Shown one piece after another: positions 7,045 to 16,439 of a stretch of DNA of 64,000 bases. The stretch spans positions 1-64,000 of the forward strand of contig NZ_FOZS01000002.1 of assembly GCF_900116205.1 (NCBI RefSeq), written 5' to 3'. Origin of the DNA: Halostagnicola kamekurae (lineage in GTDB: Archaea; Halobacteriota; Halobacteria; Halobacteriales; Natrialbaceae). Each line of letters opens with the position of its first letter. The stretch's first letter is position 1. The notes under the pieces were generated by a model. It searched no databases. It was not told the DNA's origin and saw nothing but the letters and a program-made list of their open reading frames with translations. The position numbers and the translations under genes are program-made.

Positions 7045-8392
7045 GCCAGTCGAGATCGGCGGCGAGTACTGGGATGCCCAGCTCCGAGCGTTCGATGCCC
7101 TCGAGTCGGGCGACTACGACGTCGTCGTCTTCCGCGCCGGCTACGGTGGCGGCAAAACCCTGTTCGGGAGCGACTACGTCCTCGGCGAGGCGATGCAGAC
7201 GCCGAACGGGCACTCGCTGATCCTCGCACCCGACAAGACGAAGGGTGGCCCGGCGACCTACAAAGGCTTCTACGAGCGCCTCCCCGGAGAGAACACCGTC
7301 CCAAACGACGCCGACGGCGACCCGGAGAACTCGCCGATCGTCGCCGGCCACCACGGCACCAAGCATCGGGTCACGCTCATCAACGGGCACATCATCCAGC
7401 TCGGTGGCGCGGACATCTGGAGCCGGTTCGCCGGGACGGAGTTCAACGTGATCTGGTGCGACGAGGTCGCCCACTACGGGACGACTGACCTGTACGACCT
7501 GCACGAGATGCTCGTCACGCGCCAACGGACCGAGCAGGGTCCGAACGTCACACTCTGGACGTCGACGGGCAACGGCTTCAACCAGTTCTACGACATCACC
7601 GAGCGCCAGATCCAGCCCGACGGCGCCGGCGGCGAAGAACCGCTCCCGTGGCGCGATCGGATGAAGGTGGTCGTCGGCGACACTCGAGATAACCCGTTCC
7701 ACAACGAACTCGAGAAGATGAAAGCCCAGTTCGAGGGCACCGAGCGCGAGAAACAAGCGCTCGAGGGTGGCTTCTCCGCTGCGGAAGGTCTCGTTTACGG
7801 CCAGTTCTCTCGGGAGGTACATGTCCCCGAGGTCGACGTCGACGGCCTGATCCCCGAGGACGCCACGCCAATCTACGGCTACGATGCTGGTTGGGATCAC
7901 CCCCGCGTCCTGGTCCAGTGGTATCCAACCCACCACGATCAGTGGATCGCGACCGACTGCTACTACGCCTCCGAAATGGCGTTTGACGACCTGTGTGATC
8001 CCGAGGACCGTTCTGGATACGTCTACGACAACGATCTCGAGCGCGGGCCACTGTACGCCGAACACGAACCCGAGCACATTCAGAAGTTCAACCAGGCAGG
8101 TTTCAACGCCCAGAAGGCCAGCAAGAGCCTCGACGAGGGAATTCCGTTTGTACGGGGCCTACTCGAAGTTAAAGGCGACCCCGAGCGGCCGGGTCTTCTG
8201 GTCTCCGATGACTGCGTCGAGTTGGTCCAAGAGTTCCAGAGCTACAAAGAGGAACACGTCGGGTCCTCGGGCGACGTCCCCGATCACGTCCTGGACGCCA
8301 GCCGATACGCGCTGTTCACCCACGATTCTGAACCCGAGACCACCGTCCACTACAAGTCTGGCTCGATGCCCAGTCAGAACTCCATTCGATAA
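7019..8392 (+). CDS. terL: terminase large subunit (packaging ATPase-nuclease)
   Basis: A 457-residue protein starting with GTG inside terS. The N-terminal ATPase has Walker A GYGGGKT (around residues 41-47), Walker B VIWCDEVAH (around 142-150) and a coupling-type motif TSTGNG. The C-terminal RNase-H-like nuclease shows acidic positions in YGYDAGWDHP and near DHVLDASRYA. It cuts and pumps viral DNA into proheads with TerS and the portal. Length and motif order are normal, with no sign of damage. Confidence 0.93.
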   Translation: MSATNQTSEPVEIGGEYWDAQLRAFDALESGDYDVVVFRAGYGGGKTLFGSDYVLGEAMQTPNGHSLILAPDKTKGGPATYKGFYERLPGENTVPNDADGDPENSPIVAGHHGTKHRVTLINGHIIQLGGADIWSRFAGTEFNVIWCDEVAHYGTTDLYDLHEMLVTRQRTEQGPNVTLWTSTGNGFNQFYDITERQIQPDGAGGEEPLPWRDRMKVVVGDTRDNPFHNELEKMKAQFEGTEREKQALEGGFSAAEGLVYGQFSREVHVPEVDVDGLIPEDATPIYGYDAGWDHPRVLVQWYPTHHDQWIATDCYYASEMAFDDLCDPEDRSGYVYDNDLERGPLYAEHEPEHIQKFNQAGFNAQKASKSLDEGIPFVRGLLEVKGDPERPGLLVSDDCVELVQEFQSYKEEHVGSSGDVPDHVLDASRYALFTHDSEPETTVHYKSGSMPSQNSIR

Positions 8393-8395
8393 CTC

Positions 8396-9931
8396 ATGTC
8401 TACGACACAATCCACATCAGGCCCGATCCGTGGCCGCGTCGAAGCGCTCGCCGAACGCATCAGCCAGACCGTCGAGACGGTCACGCGTAACTCGCGGATC
8501 TTCATCGAGAGCGGCGACGTCGACGACATCAACCCGCCCGAGGACATCGACGAGTACCACGACTACTATCTCGAGATCGGCATCATCCGAGCGAACATCA
8601 ACCAGTTCGTCCGCGATGTCGTCAAGCCGGGCGTCCGGATCACCGCGGATGACGACACCACTGAAGCCTACTTCATGGGCGGTGACGATGCTCCCGAGTC
8701 TGCTCCTGCGGGCGGCTTCCTCGAGAACTGCGCGGTCCTCGCCGGCGAGAAACGCCAGCCGTTCTACCCCTATCTGAAACAGGACATCGTCCAGAAGTGG
8801 ACGAAAGGGACGACGCTCAACGAGTACCTCAAGCAGGACGGCAAAGAGACGGATCCTGAGGGCCCGATTACGGGCTTCAAGCATATCCGACCGGAGACGG
8901 TCTCGGCGAGAACGTACGCGAATACGAACATCCTCCTCGAGCCTGACGACATCGAGACGGCCGAAGAGGACGAGATCACGAAGCGCGGAGAGGCGGCAGC
9001 CTACGTTCAGTTCGACGACCAGTCGATCGTCGGTCAGCGCCGAGACGGCATGGACGAAGACGAGGTCCTCCTCTCACAGAACGACGTCCTCAAGCGAACG
9101 ATCGACCCGGACATCGGCGGCGACGATGCGACCGAAGAAGGGATATTCGGGTCGCCTCCGCTCGAGGCGTGCGCCGCTGACGCCGAAGAGTATCGATCGA
9201 TCAAACGCGACCGGGCAGTTGCCATCAAGAAGACTGCCTACGGTGTCTGGCTCGTAGAGTTCGATACCGAAGTCACAGAGGTGGGCGATGACGAGGTGAT
9301 CGTCGAGACGTGGGATCAGGACGAGCAAGATGAGTGGGTTTCGAACGTCAACGACCTCGAGGCCGGCGGGATCATCGGCCACGATGGCTCGATCACGCCC
9401 GACCAGTGGGAGCCGACAATCCCCGAACTCGACGGTCCGCTCGAGCACTACGTCGCGGACATCCTCGCACCGCTCCCGGCGCCGAAGTACGCGACCGCGT
9501 TCGGTGAGTCGATCGCTAACCACGTCTCGGACCGGCAGGAAAACTCCTACCAGGACACGGTCGTCGAGGAACGCCGGGACGCCGAGCGCGACTGGACGCA
9601 GGCGTTCCGTGCGGTCGCGGATCGACACCCAGACCTCGATCCGGCCGGCCTCGAGGTGAAGATCGCGCCGAAGGAGAGCGACAACCCGATCGCGACGCTG
9701 GACGATGACGAGATCGAGAAAATGGAGCAGTTCATGACGGCGCTGAACGAGGGCCTCGGGAACGTGCCGATCGACTCGGTCCTGGACCTCAAGGAGTTCC
9801 TCCAGACGACGATGGATCTCCCCGAAGACGTCTTCGTCGATGGCGAGATCGAGGTCGATGAGTCGGCCCCGGACATGCAGGAAATGTTCGGCGAGACACC
9901 CGGCGAGGAGGCCACGGAGGCTGATGACTGA
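8396..9931 (+). CDS. portal protein
   Basis: A 511-residue protein placed between TerL and MuF, the standard slot of the portal. It is acidic with mixed alpha/beta content and a helical C-terminal region (EKMEQFMTALNEGLG) followed by an acidic tail, as in HK97/SPP1-type portals. Twelve copies would form the DNA channel at one capsid vertex. Assignment rests on position, size and general similarity, as portals share few strict motifs. Confidence 0.85.
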   Translation: MSTTQSTSGPIRGRVEALAERISQTVETVTRNSRIFIESGDVDDINPPEDIDEYHDYYLEIGIIRANINQFVRDVVKPGVRITADDDTTEAYFMGGDDAPESAPAGGFLENCAVLAGEKRQPFYPYLKQDIVQKWTKGTTLNEYLKQDGKETDPEGPITGFKHIRPETVSARTYANTNILLEPDDIETAEEDEITKRGEAAAYVQFDDQSIVGQRRDGMDEDEVLLSQNDVLKRTIDPDIGGDDATEEGIFGSPPLEACAADAEEYRSIKRDRAVAIKKTAYGVWLVEFDTEVTEVGDDEVIVETWDQDEQDEWVSNVNDLEAGGIIGHDGSITPDQWEPTIPELDGPLEHYVADILAPLPAPKYATAFGESIANHVSDRQENSYQDTVVEERRDAERDWTQAFRAVADRHPDLDPAGLEVKIAPKESDNPIATLDDDEIEKMEQFMTALNEGLGNVPIDSVLDLKEFLQTTMDLPEDVFVDGEIEVDESAPDMQEMFGETPGEEATEADD

Positions 9932-10335
9932 TGGGTCACGACGAAGTCAGAGAACACTATAAACGGCACTTCCCGGACGACGAGTGCGTTTACGTGTCGG
10001 GGACCGGTTTTACGGACCCGACGAAACACAGCTACACGGCGCTTGGGAAGCTCCCAGAAACCGATAGCCGGTCCTACAACGGCTGTGAACACGTCAATAC
10101 CCACCGCCTCGTCATCCACACACCGGCAAAAGGACCGGTCGACTTTCTGACTCGTCATGAGGATATGGAGGGCTTCGTCATAGTCGCGCTTCGACTGGCG
10201 ATTGAGGGAGACAACCGATTCGGGCCAGCGGGAGAGCTGGTGTTCAACCAGGAATGGCTCGAGGACAATCTGGGCGGCCCCATCCAATGGGAAGCTCGCT
10301 CCGACGACCCCGACTACGTGGAGGCTGACGACTGA
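9931..10335 (+). CDS. hypothetical protein between portal and MuF
   Basis: A 134-residue protein, not recognised. It has an N-terminal basic/aromatic stretch (REHYKRHF) and a DSRSYNGCEHVNTHRLVIHT segment. Start and stop overlap the portal and MuF genes by single-base ATG/TGA sharing, so it belongs to the late operon. It may be a head-vertex accessory or a small insert in the head module. Confidence 0.78.
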   Translation: MGHDEVREHYKRHFPDDECVYVSGTGFTDPTKHSYTALGKLPETDSRSYNGCEHVNTHRLVIHTPAKGPVDFLTRHEDMEGFVIVALRLAIEGDNRFGPAGELVFNQEWLEDNLGGPIQWEARSDDPDYVEADD

Positions 10336-11216
10336 TGAGTGCCGCCGCCAACGCAGACGCCGGCGTCCCGGAGCAAACGTCGGCCCACGAGCGCTACCTC
10401 GAGCGGGCTCGCGATCGCGACGAACCGGCGCGGATCCGATCGGTTCGACAACAGTACGCCCAACGTCTTCGGGGGCGGTTGGCAGACATCCGCTCGGCGC
10501 TCCGAACGGGGATCGTCGAGAACGACGTCTTCGGTCTTCAGACCGAGGCACTGGTCGACGCGCCCTCGACGCGACAGTTCGAGTTCACGACCGACCCGCA
10601 GAAGGTCGAGGCCGCGCGACGCTGGCTCGAGAAGCAACTCGAGAATGAGGTCCTCACCGAGTACGGCGGCGAGAACCAGTACATCGAGCGCTCCTACCTC
10701 AAAGGCATCGAGGACGCCCAACGGGAGCTCGGGGCGCTGAACGTCGGCAGTGGTGAGGCGGCCGCTTCCGCATCGATGCGGATGCCGGTCCACCAGGAGC
10801 AACTCGAGCAGCTGTACTCACGGAACCTCGAGGAGCTCCGCGGGATGACCGACGACATCGCAAGGGACGTCCGGCGGGAGCTGGCCGATGGCCTGGCGTC
10901 CGGCGACAACCCGCGGACGATCGCCGGCGACGTCTCGGATATCCTCGGGAAGGTCGACGACGGCACGCCCCGAGCGGCGATGAACCGCGCGACGATGATC
11001 TCGCGGACGGAGTTGATGAATTCCCACAACTGGGCCCGGCTCAAGGAGTGGGAACGCGCCGGCGTCGAGAAGGTGGACGTCATCCTGTCGAACGGTGCGT
11101 GTGAGCAGTGCTGGGCCTACGCCCGTGACGCGCCGTTCGTGGCGTCGGAGGCCTACGGCAACCTACCAATCCATCCGAACTGCCGCTGTGTGCATACGGT
11201 CTGGACGGGCGACTGA
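10335..11216 (+). CDS. MuF-type minor head protein
   Basis: A 293-residue protein. The C-terminal half carries the phage Mu gpF-like pattern: SRTELMNSHNWARLKEW, then a cysteine pair CEQCW and the closing HPNCRCVH. The N-terminal half is helical and basic. In siphoviruses MuF proteins sit next to the portal and help DNA ejection or capsid assembly. Gene order (portal, MuF, protease/scaffold) supports this. Confidence 0.9.
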   Translation: MSAAANADAGVPEQTSAHERYLERARDRDEPARIRSVRQQYAQRLRGRLADIRSALRTGIVENDVFGLQTEALVDAPSTRQFEFTTDPQKVEAARRWLEKQLENEVLTEYGGENQYIERSYLKGIEDAQRELGALNVGSGEAAASASMRMPVHQEQLEQLYSRNLEELRGMTDDIARDVRRELADGLASGDNPRTIAGDVSDILGKVDDGTPRAAMNRATMISRTELMNSHNWARLKEWERAGVEKVDVILSNGACEQCWAYARDAPFVASEAYGNLPIHPNCRCVHTVWTGD

Positions 11217-11278
11217 TCGACCACCGATGACCCCGTCGGGGCGAGGTCCTCCCGACATGGACTTTTCATGACACCACT

Positions 11279-12565
11279 ATGACCACCTACGAAATCCTGA
11301 GCGACGGTATCGCAGCCGTCGCAGCCGAACCGGCCGACAACCAACTACCGGTCCACGGCGTGCTCTTCGGGCCCGGCGACATCACGCAGGGGCTCACCGG
11401 GAAACGGACCCGCTGGCCGGCAGACATCCTCGAGAAGATGGCCGATGACGGCATCTTCGAAGGGAAGCCGTTCACGCTCGCAGACAGTCTCGACCCCGAG
11501 CAGCACGCCGGCGTCGAGATGACCGAGAGCGGACCAGCGCTGACCGGTGCCGTGTCGATGGACGAGAAGGTCGGCGAGATCACGGCGACGAAGTTTGACG
11601 AAGACGCGGGCCTCCTCTTCGACGGTTTCCTCGCCGACTGGGAAGCCGAGGAGACGGTCGAAAGCGGCCTTGCTCAGATCTCTCCGGTCGTCATCCGCGA
11701 TGTCGAACTCGTGGAAGGCGAGGAAGGAGAACCCGATGCCATCTACGAGCCTACTCGCGTCGAGGTGGCTCGAGACGTCGCCCTGGTCGCCGATGGCGCG
11801 GTCCCGAGCAACGAGATCAACGTCGGGCAGTCGCCGGCTATCGAGCCGGCAGCGGCCGAAGCGCTGTCGGCTCACTACGGCGTCGACGTCGAAGCACTCA
11901 CTGAAGATTACCCGGAGGGCGATGACGGCCATACGACACCCTCGGGCCAGACCAACGGGTCTGACTCGAGAGGCCAGAGCACCCCGGCCAACGACGACAC
12001 GATCATCATGGATCTAACTGACAAAGAGCAGGAGCTGGTCGCAGCAGCCCGGCAGAAGGACGACCCGACGGTCGTCGAGGCCGAGGTGCGCGATCGGCTC
12101 ACCGAACTCGAGGAACAGGCAGACGAACACGAAGAGCTCATCGAAGAGGCTGCGGACCTCGATGAGCCGGAGGTCATGGACGCCGAAGAGGCGGAAGCGA
12201 TGCGCGAACGCGTCGACATCGTCGAGGGCATGATGGCCGAGGCACTCACCGAAGATCTCGGTCTTCGAGAGGCGACCGTCGAGGCGATGAGCTTCGACGC
12301 GATGGCGTCGGAGTTCAAGACCGACGACGGAGATCTCGACGTCGAAGCGCTCACCCAGTCTCCCGAGGCCGGATCGGGCCCGACGGGCGGATCCGGTGGT
12401 TCGAGCGGCCCGACCGACGAGGACAAGCAACGCATCGAGGAGATCGACACGAAGCTCTCGGCGGTCGGCAACGCGCTGCCCGACGAACGTGTCGAGGCCC
12501 TCCGCGACGAAGCGGCCAGTCTCGCAGGGGCTGACGACTACGACGGTGCGCTGGAGGTGCTCTGA
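11279..12565 (+). CDS. prohead protease fused to scaffold
   Basis: A 428-residue protein. Residues ~1-170 look like a prohead-maturation protease domain (VHGVLFGPGDITQ...TRWPADILEKM, a typical opening of haloviral head proteases). A linker rich in Gly/Ser/Asp follows, then from about residue 244 (MDLTDKEQELVAAARQ) a long Glu-rich coiled coil typical of scaffold. An in-frame ATG at 12008 could give a free scaffold protein, as in several tailed phages. It lies directly upstream of the decoration and capsid genes. Catalytic residues cannot be fixed by eye. Confidence 0.72.
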   Translation: MTTYEILSDGIAAVAAEPADNQLPVHGVLFGPGDITQGLTGKRTRWPADILEKMADDGIFEGKPFTLADSLDPEQHAGVEMTESGPALTGAVSMDEKVGEITATKFDEDAGLLFDGFLADWEAEETVESGLAQISPVVIRDVELVEGEEGEPDAIYEPTRVEVARDVALVADGAVPSNEINVGQSPAIEPAAAEALSAHYGVDVEALTEDYPEGDDGHTTPSGQTNGSDSRGQSTPANDDTIIMDLTDKEQELVAAARQKDDPTVVEAEVRDRLTELEEQADEHEELIEEAADLDEPEVMDAEEAEAMRERVDIVEGMMAEALTEDLGLREATVEAMSFDAMASEFKTDDGDLDVEALTQSPEAGSGPTGGSGGSSGPTDEDKQRIEEIDTKLSAVGNALPDERVEALRDEAASLAGADDYDGALEVL

Positions 12566-12567
12566 TC

Positions 12568-12954
12568 ATGGTGGCAGAACCCGGACAGAACGGCGGCGAC
12601 AGTACCAGTACCATCGGCTACTCCGATGCGAGCGACACCACCGAAGCCGGCGACGCGGTCGGCATCACCGGCGGTGAGATCGAACCCGGCACGGACACCG
12701 AGCAACTGCTTGGTGTTCGCGCTCGAGGTCGAGCGACTGAAAACAGCGGTATCGCACCAGTCCACGTCGGCGGTGTGACTGTCGCATCGGTCGAGGGCAC
12801 AGTCTCCGGCGGAGACGATCTCGACCTCGGGACGACCGGCGGTGACGGCGTCCTCGAAACGAGCGCCGGTGGCCCTGCACACGCACTCTCCGATGCTGGC
12901 GGCTCCTGGCGCGGCCAGGACGCCCCGGACGGCTACGCGTGGGTCCTGCTGTAA
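12568..12954 (+). CDS. capsid decoration protein, probable
   Basis: A 128-residue, Gly/Asp/Thr-rich, beta-type protein (DAVGITGGEIEPG, GTTGGDGVLETSAGG) immediately before the major capsid gene. Size, composition and position match small head-decoration (capsid cement) proteins that trimerise on HK97-type shells. No strict motif is visible. Confidence 0.65.
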   Translation: MVAEPGQNGGDSTSTIGYSDASDTTEAGDAVGITGGEIEPGTDTEQLLGVRARGRATENSGIAPVHVGGVTVASVEGTVSGGDDLDLGTTGGDGVLETSAGGPAHALSDAGGSWRGQDAPDGYAWVLL

Positions 12955-12980
12955 ACGACGACAACTCATCCTAATCACAT

Positions 12981-13847
12981 ATGGCTCAGAAAGCATCCGA
13001 CATCATCAGCGACGACGACGTTCGCGCGATCGTCGAGAAGATCCGAAACAAGAAGTACCAGAGTCGTACCGCCTTCAAGGACTACGACGCGACCAACAAC
13101 GATTCGAACTCTGTCGAGTTCCCGATCTCCGATGGCGACTTCGATGGCGACGTCGCCGAGGTCCCGCCGGGAAGTGACTTCCCGCGAGCGACGAAGGACT
13201 ACGACACGGTCCAGGTCGCTCACACGAAATACGGCCTCGAGATCGTCATCCCGGACGAAGACGTCGAGGACAACGTCATCGACATCACGATGGATCAGGA
13301 AGAGGACCTGATCCGGGCAGAGGAGACCCGTGTTGACGCGATCGCGTACAACATCCTGTCGAACAACACGAACTCGGCCGGCCCGATCGACGCCGGCAAC
13401 GAGGCAAGCGGCGTCATCGAGTACGAAGACATCACGCTCGCTCGCCAGCGCGCCTTCCAGGACGAACTGGATCTCGGCGAGCTCCGGCTGCTCACCGGTG
13501 GCCAGAACATGAACGCCCTGCTGAACATGGACAAGTTCACGCAGGCCAGCGAACTCGGCGACTCCGTCCTCGAGATGGGTATCCTCCCCGAGGGGAACCT
13601 CGTCGGCCAGCAGGCGTTCCTCGGCGTCGCCGGCGACGTGCCGGTCTTCCTCGACAACACCGGCAACTACGCCGAAGGGGAGGCGTACCTCGTCGATCCG
13701 ACCAACTTCGGCTGGGAATCGACCCGCCGCGCCGTCGACGTCTCGAGCTACTACGAGGAGAGCATCGAGAGCACCGTCTGGCAGATCGACGAACGGGTCG
13801 GCTTCGCCGCAACCCAGCCGTCGGCGAACATCGCGATCGACACGTAA
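12981..13847 (+). CDS. major capsid protein, HK97-fold
   Basis: A 288-residue protein after the protease-scaffold and decoration genes. It begins with a helical N-arm (ASDIISDDDVRAIVEKIRNKKY) and contains a long helix (QEEDLIRAEETRVDAIAYNIL) like the HK97 spine helix, ending in mixed beta structure. Its abundance-type acidic composition suits a halophilic shell. No delta domain is obvious, in agreement with a separate scaffold. Confidence 0.85.
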   Translation: MAQKASDIISDDDVRAIVEKIRNKKYQSRTAFKDYDATNNDSNSVEFPISDGDFDGDVAEVPPGSDFPRATKDYDTVQVAHTKYGLEIVIPDEDVEDNVIDITMDQEEDLIRAEETRVDAIAYNILSNNTNSAGPIDAGNEASGVIEYEDITLARQRAFQDELDLGELRLLTGGQNMNALLNMDKFTQASELGDSVLEMGILPEGNLVGQQAFLGVAGDVPVFLDNTGNYAEGEAYLVDPTNFGWESTRRAVDVSSYYEESIESTVWQIDERVGFAATQPSANIAIDT

Positions 13848-13853
13848 CCAGCC

Positions 13854-14243
13854 ATGCCCTACATCAAACACGAGTCCGGCGAGGCGGGCGAACTCCGCAA
13901 CTCGCAGATCCTCGGTGATCGCTCACCGCTCGAGTTCGACGAGGACGGCTACGCCTACGTCGAAGACCCCATCGTCGCCGACAAGCTGCTGGCGATGCAC
14001 CGGCACATCGAGCGCGGTGGCCACGGGCCCGGTGGCTCGGACGATATCGACGAACCCGACGACGAGTCGGAGACGCTGCCGTTCAACCCCGAGGAGCACA
14101 CCAACGACGAGATCGCCGAGCGTGTCAAGGACGTCGACGACGCCGCCGCGCTCGAGGCGCTCCGGAATCTCGAGGAAGAACAGAAGGATCGTGACGGCGC
14201 GAAAGATGCGATCGACGCCCGGATGGACGAACTGGAGGACTAA
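13854..14243 (+). CDS. head-module hypothetical protein with helical C-terminus
   Basis: A 129-residue protein right after the capsid gene. The N-terminal ~60 residues are compact (MPYIKHESGEAGELR) and the C-terminal half is highly charged and helical (NDEIAERVKDVDDAAALEALRNLEEEQK), like HeH/LEM-type helix-extended-loop-helix ends found in phage head proteins. Probably part of the connector or head completion set. Confidence 0.7.
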   Translation: MPYIKHESGEAGELRNSQILGDRSPLEFDEDGYAYVEDPIVADKLLAMHRHIERGGHGPGGSDDIDEPDDESETLPFNPEEHTNDEIAERVKDVDDAAALEALRNLEEEQKDRDGAKDAIDARMDELED

Positions 14244-14246
14244 TCC

Positions 14247-14603
14247 GTGACCGAAGCGACGCCGAGTGACGTGCGCTCACTCATCGACCCGTCGCTGTCT
14301 GACGATGACATCCAGACGTATCTGGATCGCGCCCAGGAGGACAACCAGCGCGTGAACGACGTCGACGCGATGGACCAGACGCAGATCCGCCGCGTCGAGG
14401 AACTCCTCGCGTCGATCAAGATCCTCTCACTCCCGACCTCCGAGCGATCAGCATCGGACAAGCAGGTCGGAAACGCACGGAAGACCTACGAACGAGGCCG
14501 CATCGAACAGCTTCGGGCCGACCTCTCGAAGTGGGATCCCTCGGGCCAACTTGGCAGTAGCGTCGTCTGGGATAGTGATCGAAACGTGACGACAGGGAGC
14601 TAA
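14247..14603 (+). CDS. head-tail connector, gp6-like
   Basis: A 118-residue protein starting at GTG 14247. The N-terminus TPSDVRSLIDPSLSDDDIQTYLDRAQED is typical of small helical adaptors (HK97 gp6 class) that bind below the portal. The order capsid, adaptor, stopper, gp10-like, tail terminator is kept here. Confidence 0.72.
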   Translation: MTEATPSDVRSLIDPSLSDDDIQTYLDRAQEDNQRVNDVDAMDQTQIRRVEELLASIKILSLPTSERSASDKQVGNARKTYERGRIEQLRADLSKWDPSGQLGSSVVWDSDRNVTTGS

Positions 14604-14605
14604 TC

Positions 14606-15034
14606 ATGATCGATGGCTTCGAGAACGAGACGGCGACCTTCTACACGGAAGAGCAAACCGGGACCGATGAGGACCCCTACGGAGAGACCGAACCGGTCTA
14701 CGAGTGGACGCCAGCGTACGAAGACGTCTCGGTGAGGGCCGAGCAACAGAGCGCCTCGTATGTCCGTGAGGTCTACGGCGAGTGGCCTCAAGAGGTCTAC
14801 CGGCTCTACGTGTCTCCTCGAGCGATTGGCGACGTCGTCGATGAAACCGAGACAGATGCCGATGGCAACGAGATCGTCACGGGCCGCTCCTACGAACTCG
14901 GCGTCGCAGCGGACGATCGCGTCGAACTCGACAGCGTCGACGGCCAGTTTGCGATGCAGCCGCCGAACCTGCAGCGTCTCGACTCGGAGATCCCCGAGTA
15001 CGTCCAACTCGAAGTGACGAAAGTGGAGGTCTGA
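14606..15034 (+). CDS. head-tail joining protein (stopper-type), probable
   Basis: A 142-residue, beta-rich protein with FENETATFYTEEQTGTDEDPYG at its start, a pattern seen in head-closure/stopper proteins, and a long central strand region. It lies between the gp6-like adaptor and the gp10-like protein. The role is inferred from order and size. Confidence 0.65.
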   Translation: MIDGFENETATFYTEEQTGTDEDPYGETEPVYEWTPAYEDVSVRAEQQSASYVREVYGEWPQEVYRLYVSPRAIGDVVDETETDADGNEIVTGRSYELGVAADDRVELDSVDGQFAMQPPNLQRLDSEIPEYVQLEVTKVEV

Positions 15035-15036
15035 TC

Positions 15037-15423
15037 ATGGATATGCAACTTGACTTCGAGAGCGGCTTCGCTCCCGAAGACGCCCAAGAGGTCTTCGAGA
15101 ACATGATCGAGGAAGCTGACGACCAGCTCGTCGAACGCATGGAAGAGGCCGAGCAGAACATCCAGAAAGAGGCCCAGCAGCGCTCACCCGTCGACACGGG
15201 GAACCTCCGCGCCTCCTGGACGGGGCTGACCGAGGCGCGACGCGGCACGATCATGACCGAGGTCGGCAACACCGCGAGCTACGCCGAGTTTGTCGAGCGA
15301 GGGACCAGCAAGATGAGCGCACAACCGATGCTCCGGCCAGCGATGGATCGTGAACTAATGGCACTGATCCGTGATATCGAGCAGTTGGTCTTCCGCGTCG
15401 CCGCACAGGAGGGCAACGCATGA
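15037..15423 (+). CDS. HK97 gp10-like head-tail completion protein
   Basis: A 128-residue protein with the family signature SPVDTGNLRASW near residue 50 and a following GNTASYAEFVERGT segment, both diagnostic of HK97 gp10-type proteins. The N-terminal half is a charged amphipathic helix. Overlaps the next gene by an ATGA. Confidence 0.88.
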   Translation: MDMQLDFESGFAPEDAQEVFENMIEEADDQLVERMEEAEQNIQKEAQQRSPVDTGNLRASWTGLTEARRGTIMTEVGNTASYAEFVERGTSKMSAQPMLRPAMDRELMALIRDIEQLVFRVAAQEGNA

Positions 15424-15548
15424 CCGAGGTATCGAAGATCACGGTCCCGGCCGAGATTAAACAGGTCTGGACTTGGCCATCGCTCGGCCGCGCACTTGCC
15501 GTCGTGGCGATCAACGGAACTGAACATCTCATGGAGTTTGATATATGA
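15420..15548 (+). CDS. 42-residue hypothetical protein in the connector region
   Basis: It starts at an ATG sharing ATGA with the gp10-like gene and ends in an overlap with the ATG at 15545. It reads MTEVSKITVPAEIKQVWTW and is mixed beta. Double overlap with structural genes supports its reality; no family is recognised. Confidence 0.62.
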   Translation: MTEVSKITVPAEIKQVWTWPSLGRALAVVAINGTEHLMEFDI

Positions 15549-15976
15549 CCTACGGGATGCACGACGCCCTCAGAGACACGATAGTCGACCTTCGAGCTCA
15601 TGACGATCTCGTTGCTCTCCTCGAGGACCCGACCGCGATCGACGAGGGTTGGCCGAAGGACGTCCAGGACCATCCGGTCGTCGTTCGCGTCCAGCCGATT
15701 ACCGAGGCCTCGAACTCCCAGCGCGAGTTCTCGACGATCCAGCGCCAGTTCCGCCTGCAGGTGAGCGTCGTCATGACGGATACGTGGCGCTCCGAACAGA
15801 GCGCGCCGACCTACCGCATGGCCGAGATCATGGCGACGGTCGCCGACCGCCTGGACATCGCCGTCGACGCGCCGGAACTGTTGCCCGAGGGAACCGACTC
15901 GAGCAGCTGGTCGGAGGTCACTGGCGACCGCCTCGCACTGATGCAGGACTGGCTGACAACGACCTACACGCGATGA
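15545..15976 (+). CDS. tail terminator-like protein
   Basis: A 143-residue protein (DALRDTIVDLRAHDDLVALLEDPTAI, then RVQPITEAS and a strand-rich core) between the gp10-like and tail-tube genes. Size, position and the opening helix fit tail-completion/terminator proteins of siphoviruses, which cap the tail tube. Weak motif support. Confidence 0.65.
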   Translation: MTYGMHDALRDTIVDLRAHDDLVALLEDPTAIDEGWPKDVQDHPVVVRVQPITEASNSQREFSTIQRQFRLQVSVVMTDTWRSEQSAPTYRMAEIMATVADRLDIAVDAPELLPEGTDSSSWSEVTGDRLALMQDWLTTTYTR

Positions 15977-15980
15977 CACA

Positions 15981-16124
15981 ATGCCGATAGGAACAATCAC
16001 TCGCGGTCCAACCGCGCACGTCGACGCACAGCTCACCAACGCCCAGCCCGATGCGGCGTTTGGTCGAGACGACACTGGCCGGGTTGCCGGCCGGCTCACG
16101 ACCTACAACCCCGGAGAACGATGA
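15981..16124 (+). CDS. 47-residue hypothetical protein
   Basis: ATG at 15981, stop TGA at 16122-16124 overlapping the next ATG (ATGA). It reads MPIGTITRGPTAHVDAQLTN and is Thr/Gly-rich. Kept because of the tight junctions in a compact operon. Function unknown. Confidence 0.58.
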   Translation: MPIGTITRGPTAHVDAQLTNAQPDAAFGRDDTGRVAGRLTTYNPGER

Positions 16125-16435
16125 CAATCAAATCAGCATACGTTGGGGAGGACGTCCCGATCGAGATCGCGTACAGTGACTCGAACGGGGCGGTCGACCC
16201 GGACGATCAAGACACAGACGAGAATCCAGACGCCGACATCACGATCACCGCCAACAGTGACAGTACCGAGGTGATCTCCGCGCAGTCGATGACGCACAAC
16301 GACGTCGGAGCGTTCGAATACGTCTGGGATACTGATGCCGACGCGAACGGGTCCGGCACCTACGTCATCGAGATCACCGCCGAGTTCGATGGCGAAACGA
16401 AGATCAACAAATCGCAGATCACACTGAAGGAGTAA
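16121..16435 (+). CDS. Ig-like beta-sandwich tail-associated protein
   Basis: A 104-residue protein made of alternating strands (DVPIEIAYSDSNGAV, GTYVIEITAEFDGETK), the look of an immunoglobulin-like/BppU-type N-terminal fold found in phage tail proteins. It sits immediately before the tail-tube gene, where Ig-like add-ons are frequent. Inference from composition and place. Confidence 0.62.
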   Translation: MTIKSAYVGEDVPIEIAYSDSNGAVDPDDQDTDENPDADITITANSDSTEVISAQSMTHNDVGAFEYVWDTDADANGSGTYVIEITAEFDGETKINKSQITLKE

Positions 16436-16439
16436 TTCC

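Noticed and set aside
7013-8077. A 354-codon minus-strand frame opposite terL
   Set aside because: Shadow of TerL; no start signal and no domain.
12975-13871. A 298-codon minus-strand frame opposite the major capsid gene
   Set aside because: Val/Arg-rich antisense frame of a highly biased capsid gene.
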